Positions 46,265 through 55,899 of a stretch of 64,000 bases of DNA are shown in pieces; the stretch's first letter is position 1, and the number at the start of each line of letters is the position of its first letter. A program made the position numbers and the translations under genes. The DNA is from Pelodera strongyloides. Lineage: Eukaryota; Nematoda; Chromadorea; Rhabditida; Rhabditidae. The stretch is taken from assembly GCA_036852015.1 (NCBI GenBank), contig JAANDG010000091.1:248001-312000 (forward strand), in the 5' to 3' direction. The notes beneath the pieces are model-generated. The model saw only the letters and a list, made by a program, of their open reading frames with translations. It was not told the origin of the DNA and searched no databases.

Positions 46265-46920
46265 TCATTTACTTATATTAGTACTATTTGAAGTGTTGTT
46301 GGCCGATGTTGTTTTTGACGTATTCTTGTCTTCTTTTTCGACAATCGCACCCATTCCTGATATTCCGGGAGCAACTCGGTACAGTATCCCGTGTAGCATG
46401 CGAATCTCTTCCGGGCTCAAATGGTGCAAACTCACCAAATTCTCGTGGTAGATTTCAAAGCCCTACAAAAAATGGTTGTTATTCTGTTATTCATTAATAA
46501 TCCCCTATCCTATCCATGAACTATATCGAATAGGAAAAATAATGGTTGGATGGTTATAAAATGGTTGGAATAAGTAGCGTGAAATGATCAATAATTTCAC
46601 TATTTTTGCATAAATTAATAAAGCAAAAGGGTCACGAAAAAAATATTCTAACTTTTTCTAGGGGACGTAAGTTGAACACATGGGGTAGTGTCTTGGGTGT
46701 GAATGAACAAATAAACAGCGAAAACATTATTTGAAAAACCAACCGAGAATTTGACCTCATCAAAAATACGCTTTTTACGCTTTTTACGCTTTTTCATAAA
46801 TGAATGATCGTGTCAATTCTGCATTGAAATGTTCTTCAGGACGCCAGGCCAAAAACCGCTGACGTCCCATTTTATCTCGTGTATCGGCGGGGTAAATTCC
46901 CTGTGTTGCGAGACATCTAA

Positions 46921-46921
<1 letters not shown>

Positions 46922-46964
<43 letters not shown>

Positions 46965-46984
46965 ATATAGATATATAATATATA
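46922..46984. repeat. TA dinucleotide tract
   Basis: About 60 bp of alternating TA/AT, interrupted by ATTATAT and AGATAT, in a pseudogene intron. The intact paralogue has only a short ATATAAATATAATATAC at this place. Confidence 0.9.
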
Positions 46985-48002
46985 CTTACGTAAAAAATAT
47001 TCTTACCTTTAAAACAAATTACTTGCGAGTTGAGCTGACAATGAGTTTCGTACTGTCGAGAATATCCAGGTTTCAGAAGGATAATGTCACATGTTTTAAT
47101 TACAAAAAAAAAAGTAATATTAGAACCTGGCAATTGCTAGATCTTCCCACTCGTGATATGGACACAAGTCTCGATTGTGGAATAGTTTCTCCACAAAGAC
47201 CCGCATTGCACCACGACTCAGAATATAGCCCGGGACTCCGGCATTATAGCCGTGCTGAGCCTACAAGATGCGTATGTATTTGCCAGAAGTCGTCTTTTCT
47301 ATCAATATTACTGTAGCATGCAATGTGTCTTTAGCCTCACACTTCACACCATGTTATAGGTTCACAACATAATAAAAAATAAAGTAAATGGAAAACATAG
47401 AACGCACCATTCGCCGTTTTAACCGATACCCTCTGTGTGCTGAGCCTGCAAAGCATATGTTTATTTGAACTCGTTACCATCCATACACTGTCAACTTTCG
47501 GAAGGGGCGCATCCTAGCCTTCAGCCCCGATTATTAACTTCACATCCTATGCCAAGAAATGTCAGTAGTGAGAAAATATAATAGAACATACCATTCGTCG
47601 TTTCAACCGATTCCCTATGTAGTGAGGTTTGTCTAGATCAAATTCTTCCAAATATTTCCATAGGTGTTCGACAATCACATAAGTATCCTCGCCGCCCATG
47701 AAATACCTGAAAGATCTCACAATCAGAACATGTTGTTCACAATTTAACCTAGGAATTGCTCTTATTGATACTCCTTTCTATGGCTTTGATTCCCATATTC
47801 AACATTTTACAATTTTACACAAAGAACAATTAATAGTATTGTTTTTATGACTCATTATCTAAACCGCCTAAACGGCCGATTATGATAATAGGATACGCTC
47901 ATCTAAACATATCGAACAAACATATTTCCCTAATACTCTCAAAATTAGCTGATACTTTGGTATATGTGTAGAATAATGCGAGCCGCGTCTTCCAGAATAA
48001 TT

Positions 48003-48225
48003 TAAAGGGACATCAATAACCGAGCCTTTAGGACTCCCGAGGTATAGAATAAGACAAGTCTCAATTCTTATCTTTATTCAAAACACCGACGTTTCGGCAT
48101 AAGCCATTATCAAGGTGTAACCTGCAATTACACAAATAACTAACTATTAACAAAACATACATAAACGACACCAAATTTGCATACACAATAAAACATTTAA
48201 CTGTCGAACTCATTAAAAAGTGAAA
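48003..48225 (-). mobile_element. Inserted segment with a hammerhead-ribozyme-like motif (retroelement end?)
   Basis: This sequence replaces several hundred bases present in the intact C1GALT gene. On the minus strand, 48117-48088 reads CCTTGATAATGGCTTATGCC followed by GAAACGTC. That is a GGC-UUAU-GCC stem-loop between a CUGAUGA-like box (here UUGAUAA) and GAAAC, the arrangement of a hammerhead core. Such motifs are known from Penelope-like retroelements. The core has changes at normally fixed positions, so activity is doubtful. Element identity is inferred from this motif only. Confidence 0.4.
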
Positions 48226-48789
48226 CATGGATATGAGGAGTAGTAAATAATATACGGGTGAAGCCGGCAATCGCATTATTATAAGCACAATATTGATCTT
48301 ACACTCAGTGAGTTGCATTTTAGTGGATAATCACTTAAAATCAATCACTTAAAAAAAACCAAAGGATCTTCTTTTATTTTTCCAAGCAGCGCGCCTAGCC
48401 CATTTGCCTGCTTTTGTTTACTGACCCGTGTTTTGTGATGTATATGGGTGGTCATCACCCAACAGAATATTGATCCGTTCGCGTCCCTTTTCAGTCCATC
48501 ATTTTACAATTCTGAACACCCTTATGGTACACGTACACGATCGTACAAAAAATTGTGGTAAGACAGAAAATTTTATCCACGCATCTTGCCTACGGAAAAA
48601 AATAAGTTGAGCGGCAAGCTAACATGTACACAGTTATGTAATAGAATAAATGAAAAGAGCACGTGAACGTAAATCCTTTATTTAGTTATATAAGTATTAT
48701 TTGAAGGTGATTTTGCCGTCGTAAGATCAAATAAGGTTTCGGCAATTTATGTCTTCTTTTATCGTGTTATTTTCCCTCAATTCTACCAG

Positions 48790-48890
48790 CCCGTGATAAT
48801 CCTGGAGCTACGCGGCACAGCAACCCGCATGCGAATCTCTTCGGGGCTCAAAGTAGTGCATACTCACCCAATTTGCGTTCGAAACCCCCT
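48790..48890 (-). pseudogene. Second relic of a C1GALT-like last exon
   Basis: Near copy of the relic at 28395-28490 (acceptor TTTTTAG, then GGGGTTTCGAACGCAAATTG). Deletions have scrambled the frame. Flanks also match the 28-kb region, including the following TACGCGTAAAGCATGAAGTC. Confidence 0.65.
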
Positions 48891-49249
48891 AAAAATTGTT
48901 TATGAACCACTGAAGAATCATTTTATCAACACAACCTTTACGCGTAAAGCATGAAGTCATTATCAGTTATCTTTTGAAATGATAGCGCCCAAATCTTTTC
49001 CCTTTGAATACGCCAAACACGGAAAAATTGAAATAAACAACGCGAAACGGACAATAACCTCTGATGAGTCACTTTCGGGGCAAATGAAAAAAGAATAATT
49101 AGCGGAATGGCAAATGCATAAAACAGTAAAAGAGGGAGGGTCACGCGACACTTTTTTTGCAGGACTTCCTTAGCCGGCATTACCCGTTTCACCCCAACGG
49201 TACGTTTTGAACCATGAGCATAGGATTGCACGATATGTAATAGCCACTA

Positions 49250-51885
49250 AGTAACCATGTAAAACAACTAATAAAAAAAACGTAGGCCTAACTTGAACTG
49301 TAGTAGACTGTGATGGTGAGAGACAAGACACCCATCTGACGAACACCGCGGGGCAGGAGTCGAAAGGAATTTTCCATCATTTGCTAAACGTATCAGATTC
49401 GCGAATTCGCTATCGTTAGCAGATGATTTGGATTAGTACTTTTGCGGAACCCCGGTCAGGTCAGAACCACTGTCTTTTTCTTTCGACTATTGTAATGTCC
49501 CTCGTCTTGAATAATTATTAATTTGGCAAAGCTTGTCAGCGCGAACAATTCTTTGCGCAATAAAAATGAAAATAGCATTGGTCCGGAGAGCGCAGAGTTC
49601 GAATTATGTGACGCGGCAACACAAAAAACAGTCACAATCAGTTTATTCGAATGATATTTCGAAACTGACGTGAAGTAAAGTTGTGCAATTCTTATTCATG
49701 CTTTCGTGATTTAAATAAAGGGACAGGTCCATCAAAATAAACGTATATTTACGATTTCTTCTTATTTTTTATTAATATTGTTTATTACAATATATACAAA
49801 CTAAATTTTATCGGCATTTACCCCGGGGAACTTTTCCCGACGAGCTCAACGTATATTTCTACCGTTGCTTGGCCCTTCCTCTCGTTGCCTATACGCTCTG
49901 GTTCTCTGCCCTCTGGGTGTGCGCAGACCTTTTTCTCTGGCTGGCGCCCCTTTATTGAGCATACTCTCGCATGCCCAACTACAGCAAAAGCCTCGCATAC
50001 GATCAGTGTTCTGAGCAGCCTCCTTTTTACGGGTTGCCACACTGCTCACACATTGAAACATCATAGATAATAATAATAACTGGCAAGCAATCGATCAATA
50101 AATACACGTGTAAGCAATCAACGAGTTTATCAAAGACATGGTCAAAGTGGTTATTGTGTCGGGTCCTTTTTGGAATCGGAACCCCTCGGAACGGTTTATC
50201 AACGAGTTAAGATCCGTCGGTCAGACATCAAACTTGTCTGTGAGTGCCATTGATATCAGGATGGATAATCTAAATATTGTCATACAGTGGAGATAATTTG
50301 AGTTACACATGGCAAGTTTAAAACAATACTTCAAGGACTGATACCGAGAACTTCGTAGGATTAAAACCTGAGTACAAGCTTAAAGTTACCTGATATGCGG
50401 GTAGCCTTGGAATAAACAGCAGACCCGTAGTTGTAGCTTCTCTTCGAATGGATCCAAAAGGGTTAACGGCACGTTAGTAGAACATCAAAAAGGGTGAGTG
50501 GAACTGGTGGGTACGGGAAGTGAGCTGCATAAAAAAGAGAGACAATGAGTACGTGATAATCACTATTTTATGCCACGTGACTTGATTGCAATTGTCCTCG
50601 ATTCCAGCTAATTGCCGGCAATTGTTATCTGTGACTACGGTAGCTCATCTCGTTTATAAAGTTCGTAATGAAGGCATTATGCCAAATTTAAGAACAATCA
50701 GGGTCGAAACGGGGTTATCATGTAAAAGAACTTGATCCACTTTATCTATCAAGTACTCTCCTTCACACTTTTCCTTATTTGCAACTGTGTTATAACATAG
50801 CAAATTAAAATATTTATTAGGACTAAATTGCTGCAGCTACGGTACCCTTATAAGTTGGGCTCGTCGTAAAAAAGTTCCCCGGGGTGAATGTGGAAAAAAA
50901 TTAGTGTGTATATATTGCAATAAAGCTGCTAATAAAATTATATTTCCTATCCCATAAAAATGTGGTCATCGTACTGATGAGACCCAACTACAGCAAAAGC
51001 CTCGCATACGATCAGGGTCGAAAAGGGGTTATCATGTAAAAGAACTTGATCCACTTTATCTATCAAGTACTCTCCTTCACACTTTTCCTTATTTGCATTC
51101 ACTTTTGAATATAATAATAATAATACTACTTGTTATTATGTGCAGGAGAACGACGAGAAAGAAGTTACAACGCGGGGAGTAATCAGTCTGCTGGCGGGTA
51201 CTTTAGATTAACAATGGATTGCTGTAAATTCCTTTCATTGGAAATCACTCGATGAAGTCCACTTTTCCTGAACATTTTCCCAAAATTGTGTTTTATTCAG
51301 TATTAGAATAACAACAAAATAAATGTTTATTGGATTAACGAGTCGTAGGGATAAAGAAGGCACGTTCCTGAGGTAGTGGCTATTAGCTCGCAAACCAAAA
51401 GGTACCCCAAGTTGTTGGTTCGGTAAGGACACCATCATGCTAACAAGGGACCGTGTGCATCAATACATTGCATACGAAGCTGAAACTAGTAAGCACATAA
51501 ACACATAAACACAAGCAACACACTATTAAGTCATACATGATAAGTAACAAAAGAGAATAACGCAACACATATACAATACTAATCATATATGGTCATTACA
51601 ATATTGATATTCACATCACAGTCAAGGATACTAACACCTAGCAAGGGGCAGTGTCTCACAAAATTTAAATAAAATAGAGGTGAAGGGCTTTCAAACAGTG
51701 TAATCCGTAACGAATCAATGAAATCGTTTATGGTCTTGTTCCAGCTATCAAACACTTATTTCTCTAGGCAGTTTGTACGAACATACAAAGGATTTATGGT
51801 GTCCGCGAAAAATTATGAGAAGAAAAACTAGGAAGTCGATCTTAGAATATGTTTCCAAAATGTTACGTAAAGAAAAACGGAAGAA
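49250..51885 (-). pseudogene. Scattered remains of a third kinase/membrane-tail gene
   Basis: Fragments align with KT2 3' parts. 49300-49380 matches the exon at 30294-30207 (CCGCGGGGCAGGAGTCGAAA). 49430-49515 matches 30720-30800. About 51245-51320 and 51795-51885 match the region of the last exon and its 3' flank (29500-29660; TGTTTCCAAAATGTTACGTAAAG). The pieces are separated by the family-3 element at 49718-50945 and other DNA. No reading frame survives. Confidence 0.6.
49718..50945. mobile_element. Family-3 TIR element, 1.2 kb, right terminus missing
   Basis: Left end AAGGGACAGGTCCATC preceded by TA. The next 270 bp match the inner right end of the giant element in inverse orientation (CTCTGGTTCTCTGCCCTCTG region). 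The right part (50824-50945) matches the giant element's left TIR but stops about 45 bp short of the expected AAGGGACAGG. The interior has no 129-bp array. About 95 bp (50699-50795) recurs as a direct repeat at 51018-51113, together with CCCAACTACAGCAAAAGCCT, so the right end was rearranged. Confidence 0.72.
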
Positions 51886-51889
51886 ACGG

Positions 51890-52439
51890 CTGAGCACGCC
51901 CTTTCCCGGACGCGCTCATGATAGTCGTGTTTTCAAAGAGAGTACTCTTTATACAAAGCTAAAGAGCGGCGCAAACAAAGAAATCCTTCTCGCGGATTCG
52001 GCTTATGCGGCGGAGATGTTCATCTTAAAGCCAATCATCAAGGACCAACCATCAGAGAAAGGTAAGCTTAATTTCAGCACTATCACTCAACAATCGACTC
52101 GACCTAAGTACATAGATTTGACCAACTCGACATAACAAATCGGGTCATCTAGTAAGCAGCTGGGTGGTCCCCCTTTTGAAATAACGCAACTATTTCAGAG
52201 AACAACTACACAAATAATGTTTGCCGCGGACGCGTTTTGATCGAGAACTCCTTCGGATGTCTTAAACGCCAGTGGCACGCCCTACCCTACACTCCGAGCT
52301 GAGAGTGGCACCTAGGACAGCAGCGAAAGTCATTTATGCAACAGTGGTTCTGAGAAACATTTGCGTAAAGGCGAGGGAGCCAGCATTTACTGATACAATT
52401 CCTGCTTATGAAATGGATCCCGACCCTCTTGCATTGTAG
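51890..52439 (+). pseudogene. PIF/Harbinger transposase remnant (DDE_Tnp_4-type nuclease)
   Basis: The first piece (51890-52061) contains FPGRAHDSRVFKESTLYTKL and EILLADSAYAAEM, the PG-x-x-HDS-x-x-F and L-x-D-x-x-Y motifs of Harbinger nucleases. It ends at a GTAAGC donor. After an acceptor at 52198 the second piece has VLIENSFGCLKRQWHAL, the catalytic-Glu region, then a one-base frameshift before TAAKVIYATVVLRNICV and a TAG at 52437. The N-terminal half is missing; the sequence upstream (to 51885) belongs to the kinase/membrane-tail relic, so the piece is truncated and dead. It is a plausible source family for the TTA-flanked MITE at 54918-55146. Confidence 0.8.
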
Positions 52440-52680
52440 ACGGCAGTAGCCTGCAGTCCCATGTCTTGGACACTTATTTCTAACTTACTTTTGATTACGA
52501 AATATGCTTAATGCTTATGGCAAGTTGGTCAAATCATAGAGAGTTGAATTGTGCACAGTTGCCTTAACTGGCTGATATGCAGTAGGGGGGGGGGGGACAA
52601 AACTGTAAGCAGTGGGAACGAAAGGTTCGCTCACATTATTACGGTCGCGAAAAGACACATAAAATTCCAGTTGAGCCTTA

Positions 52681-52845
52681 AAGCGAAATGCTAGCCCCTT
52701 TGGAAAATTTGCATATGATGAGCAAATCCTATGTATCCTATGCTAATTTTGTACGATTGACGAGGACGATCGTACAATATTAGCATAGGATACATAGGAT
52801 TTGCTTATCATATGCAAATTTTCCAAAGGGGCTAACATTTCGCTT
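52681..52845. mobile_element. MITE family 2, second copy
   Basis: 165 bp palindromic element with AAGCGAAATGCTAGCCCC ends and TA on both sides. It is close to the copy at 14154-14315 and sits 240 bp after the transposase remnant. Confidence 0.85.
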
Positions 52846-53129
52846 TAAGCATATTTAATCTAATTTGATTTTCCTCATCCTCCTTTCACTTTCTGCATCG
52901 TTCCTCTTCCAATTTTCGTTTTTGTGCATAAGTTTCAGTTCGGCCGTATCTGCTTTCGCTTTCCAATATCTGAATTCTTCCTTCTCAATATCGTTTCTTG
53001 TGGGGTGATCGGACACTTCGAGCCGTGTTCTCCTAAATGAATGCTTACGTGTGATACTTTATAATACTAAAAGCCTACACTACTGCCGGTTTACTACCCA
53101 TTTTGCGTTACGCATGCTTCCTCTTGTTA

Positions 53130-53544
53130 AAGGATCGCAGTCACTTCAAATTCGCCTGTGTACTTTAATTATCCATAAACATGAAAAAGTACCTAGAAAA
53201 ATACTATTCCGGTGTCAATTTACTGAAAATTCCAGGGAAAGAAATCCCCGCGGTTGTGTTTTGATAAGGTACAGTATGACAGCGACAACTGACACAGTAG
53301 AGCAGACACTTTCCCTCTTCCCAGGTTTTCTTTGAATTGTCATCATTGGCAACCGGCCAGGTCCGGTTGCGATTTAGAAAACATCCCATTTTGTCTAAAA
53401 TCAAAACGCACAAGGGATGTTTTTCCCTGTGATCTGTGATAAATGTTCCGTAAATTGGCATTGGAAAGGTATTTTTCCTAGGTATCTTTTTAAATTTATT
53501 GATAATTGAAGTAAGAAGACGAAATTAAAGTTACTGCGATCCTT
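53130..53544. mobile_element. MITE family 5, second copy
   Basis: 415 bp, ends AAGGATCGCAGTCACTTC and complement, TA on both sides. Same length and nearly the same sequence as 31183-31597. The open frames inside are incidental. Confidence 0.85.
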
Positions 53545-53742
53545 TAAGCCTCCAGCCAGTTATTTCCCTTACTGTACTCATTTTTCTGTTTTTTTTTTCA
53601 AAAACGCGAATAACTTGTTATTACGCTTTATAAAGGAGCAAGGTTTGAACGTGTGACTTTTTTTTTTTTCTGCGACGCAATATTTTTCAACGTTTCAAGT
53701 GTTTGGCATAAGTGACCCAACTTTCCCATAATACAACTCCAA

Positions 53743-54266
53743 TTATAAAGAAAAATAAACTAACTGTAATTTCGAGCGAGTTTTCTGTCTCTCTTCGAGG
53801 CTTTCCTTTGGGGTGCGAAGCTCCTTCTTTACTTTGAGGAGAGACGCGTCGTAATCTGCCGAACGAACCGGTGATGACATCGAAGTAGATAAATTGGTGA
53901 CGGGATCAGGGTCCACGACCACAGTCGGTCCTGCGTCTGAAAAAGCACATGGTACGCCGCGCTGCGATAAACTAGGAATTGACAAGGAATAAGCAAAACT
54001 TTATTCTGATATATGCGTGGAATAGTAGAGAATCTATCAACACTTACCTTAACATGCATACACGCTGCTGCAGAATCAGAATGCAGAGAATCCAATCGAA
54101 TACATGGTACAAATAAGTAACAGAAAATAAACTAACCACCCGACTCCAGACCTCCTTCCACTCCAGTGACACTCTCTTCTTTTCTCAGAAACAATGTACA
54201 TATATAATTGGGGGTTGGCGCAACTGCTTTGCCTTGTCCACCTCCCGTGCCAGTGTAATTCTTTTT
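53743..54266 (-). CDS. Possible Myb/SANT-like accessory protein of a Harbinger transposon (partial)
   Basis: Exon-like 54266-54137 has a good CCTTTCCAG acceptor and GTTAGT donor and encodes KKNYTGTGGGQGKAVAPTP … EESVTGVEGG. This resembles the TGGG-x… linker and G-x-GG segment after the DNA-binding domain of Myb/SANT-like proteins that accompany Harbinger transposases. A later exon (53936-53743, stop TAA) encodes a Pro/Ser-rich stretch ending in a charged helix (LLKVKKELRTPKESLEERQK), as such proteins often do. Short exons between them are uncertain and no DNA-binding domain exon was found. It could instead be an unrelated host gene. Confidence 0.4.
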
Positions 54267-54597
54267 CTGGAAAGGAGTCAAGGGTAAAGTAAAAAGTGAA
54301 CGCAAACGGTAAGGAGACGTAACACAAAAGTTATATAGAAAATGAGGCGCAATTGCGTAAAGCGGATTTTGGCGATTGTTCCTCGATTTCTCTTAAATGT
54401 TAAGCTAGCCGTGCTCCTACCATTTCTGCCACTCGTTTCTTTGGAGTTATATTTGTGGAATTTTGTTTCGCGTCTTCAGAACCCTTCACACCCTTGTCCG
54501 AGTGGCCAGATTTTGAGTTGGAATTCTGGAATTGTCGTTGTTCAATCAAATGATTTGTCTTGTGTTCATAATAACTGCAGCGAGCAATTACACATGT

Positions 54598-55305
54598 TCA
54601 TCTCAAATCACCCCTCTTTTTATTGTTTTTATTGATAATAGCTCAAATATCATTCACAATGAAAATTAAATCAATCACAGAACAATGCGACTCGCAGAAG
54701 AAGCTTCCTTTATTGGACACTAGTTGATCGGAAGCCAAAATCTAAACGCGAAAACTAATACCGTACACAGATCTCGCGGGCTAATGGCAATTAGCCAAGA
54801 GCGAATTAAATGACTACACACACCGACGGAAAAAAATGACCTGCCGAGTGTAGTTTGTAGCCTGGTTAATTGCCATTAGCCCGCGAGATCTGTGTACGGT
54901 ATTCGTTTTTGCGTTTAGGGCGCGTTTAAGATGGCCGAAAGAAAGAAAAAAATAGGTTTTCGGCCGTTCAGGTTGGCCGAAAAGAAAACTTTTAATACTA
55001 AGGGGAAATGAAAAAATACAGTAATTTTTTTCGGGTTTTGTCTGCGTCTCTTGTTTTTGCATTGTCTTTCAAAAGTTTTCTTTTCGGTCAACCTGAACGG
55101 CCGAAAACCTATTTTTTTCTTTCTTTCGGCCACCTTAAACGCGCCCTTAGATTTTGGCTTCCGATCAACTAGCTTCCAATAAAGGAAGCTTCTTCTACGA
55201 GGCGTATTGTTCTGTGTTTGATTTACTTTTCATTGTGAATGATATTTGTGTTATTATCAATAAAAACAATAAAAGGAGGGGTGATTTGAGATGAACCTAT
55301 CCCTT
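54598..55305. mobile_element. Family-4 TIR element (GGTTCATCTC termini) with nested MITE
   Basis: Right end AAGGGATAGGTTCATCTC (minus strand) next to TA. The left end starts at TTCATCTCAAATCACCCC, so about 12 terminal bases are missing there. Long inverted arms include AGCCAAAATCTAAACGC, CCGTACACAGATC and GCGGGCTAATGGCAATTAGC. The second copy is at 57465-57925. Confidence 0.78.
54918..55146. mobile_element. Nested Harbinger-type MITE (GGGCGCGTTTAAG, TTA duplication)
   Basis: 229 bp with exact ends GGGCGCGTTTAAG / CTTAAACGCGCCC and inner inverted words TTCGGCCGTTCAGGTTG. TTA stands on both sides (54915-54917, 55147-55149). The sister family-4 element at 57465-57925 has a single uninterrupted GCGTTTAGATTTTGGC here, an empty site proving a 3-bp target duplication. 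Confidence 0.9.
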
Positions 55306-55899
55306 TAAAGCAACAACATCGATAATCTGATGATCGGATGAGTAAACTTATTATTACCCTTTTCCTACTTAGAAAGTTGACTTGATTATCAGATTATCTA
55401 ATGTAGATTCACTGATTGTCCTCTTGGGACCCAATTCGATTTGATTAGCGTAGTTTGTACTTTGTTCTTCATTATGCAGAATATTTCCCTTCGAACCTCC
55501 CCTTTTTGGTTGGGTTCATTCTTGGACTCTTTGTTGAAATTCTTTCCTCGTGTTTATTTTCATTAGCCGGAATTATGTCTAGAGGGTAAATGTGGTTTAC
55601 CACCGCTTTATTGAACAACCTGTATGCTGTTGCACTATTGCTAAGATCTTATTTTGCCGTTAGTTCCTCTTATTATTTCGATTATTTTGCCCGTCCATTT
55701 GGCTCGTAGCAAAAATCGCAAGTAAGCGATTTCCTTCATTTTTTTCATTAGATTCGTATTAGGATTCTACGTGTTCTCGGAAAAAAAGATTTAGCGTTCA
55801 GCCAAAACTAAGGGAGCTACTTGCGAGAATTGTACGCCCTGTTTTACCATATGTATCCTTTAGAATCATTATTTTTGTTCGTTTTAGTGGGTTTTTAAC
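55306..55899. other. DNA downstream of K4
   Basis: 594 bp between the family-4 element and the K4 stop. I looked for the membrane-tail exons that follow the kinase in KT1 and KT2 and found none. Confidence 0.55.

Larger units (their letters stand above)
46265..48490 (-). pseudogene. C1GALT-like glycosyltransferase pseudogene (copy a)
   Basis: Exons paralogous to the intact gene at 59576-63429: 48490-48427 (part), about 48005-47960, 47706-47592, 47260-47127, 46916 to about 46783 and 46462-46265. Damage seen: the DxD metal site reads GGEDTYVI where the intact gene has GDEDTYVI; the donor of the 47.96-kb exon is lost through a 5-bp deletion; a GCGTAAAAA-type short tandem insertion puts a TAA at 46785-46783; the N-terminal exons and the exon equivalent to 61413-61330 are gone, with foreign sequence at 48003-48225 instead. 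NAGVPGYILS replaces NAGGPGYILS. I infer an inactive copy. Confidence 0.82.

Noticed and set aside
46215..46497. Plus-strand ORFs at 46.2-46.5 and 59.5-59.8 kb
   Set aside because: They are antisense to the last exon of the C1GALT-like genes, which has the matching acceptor and family motif on the minus strand.
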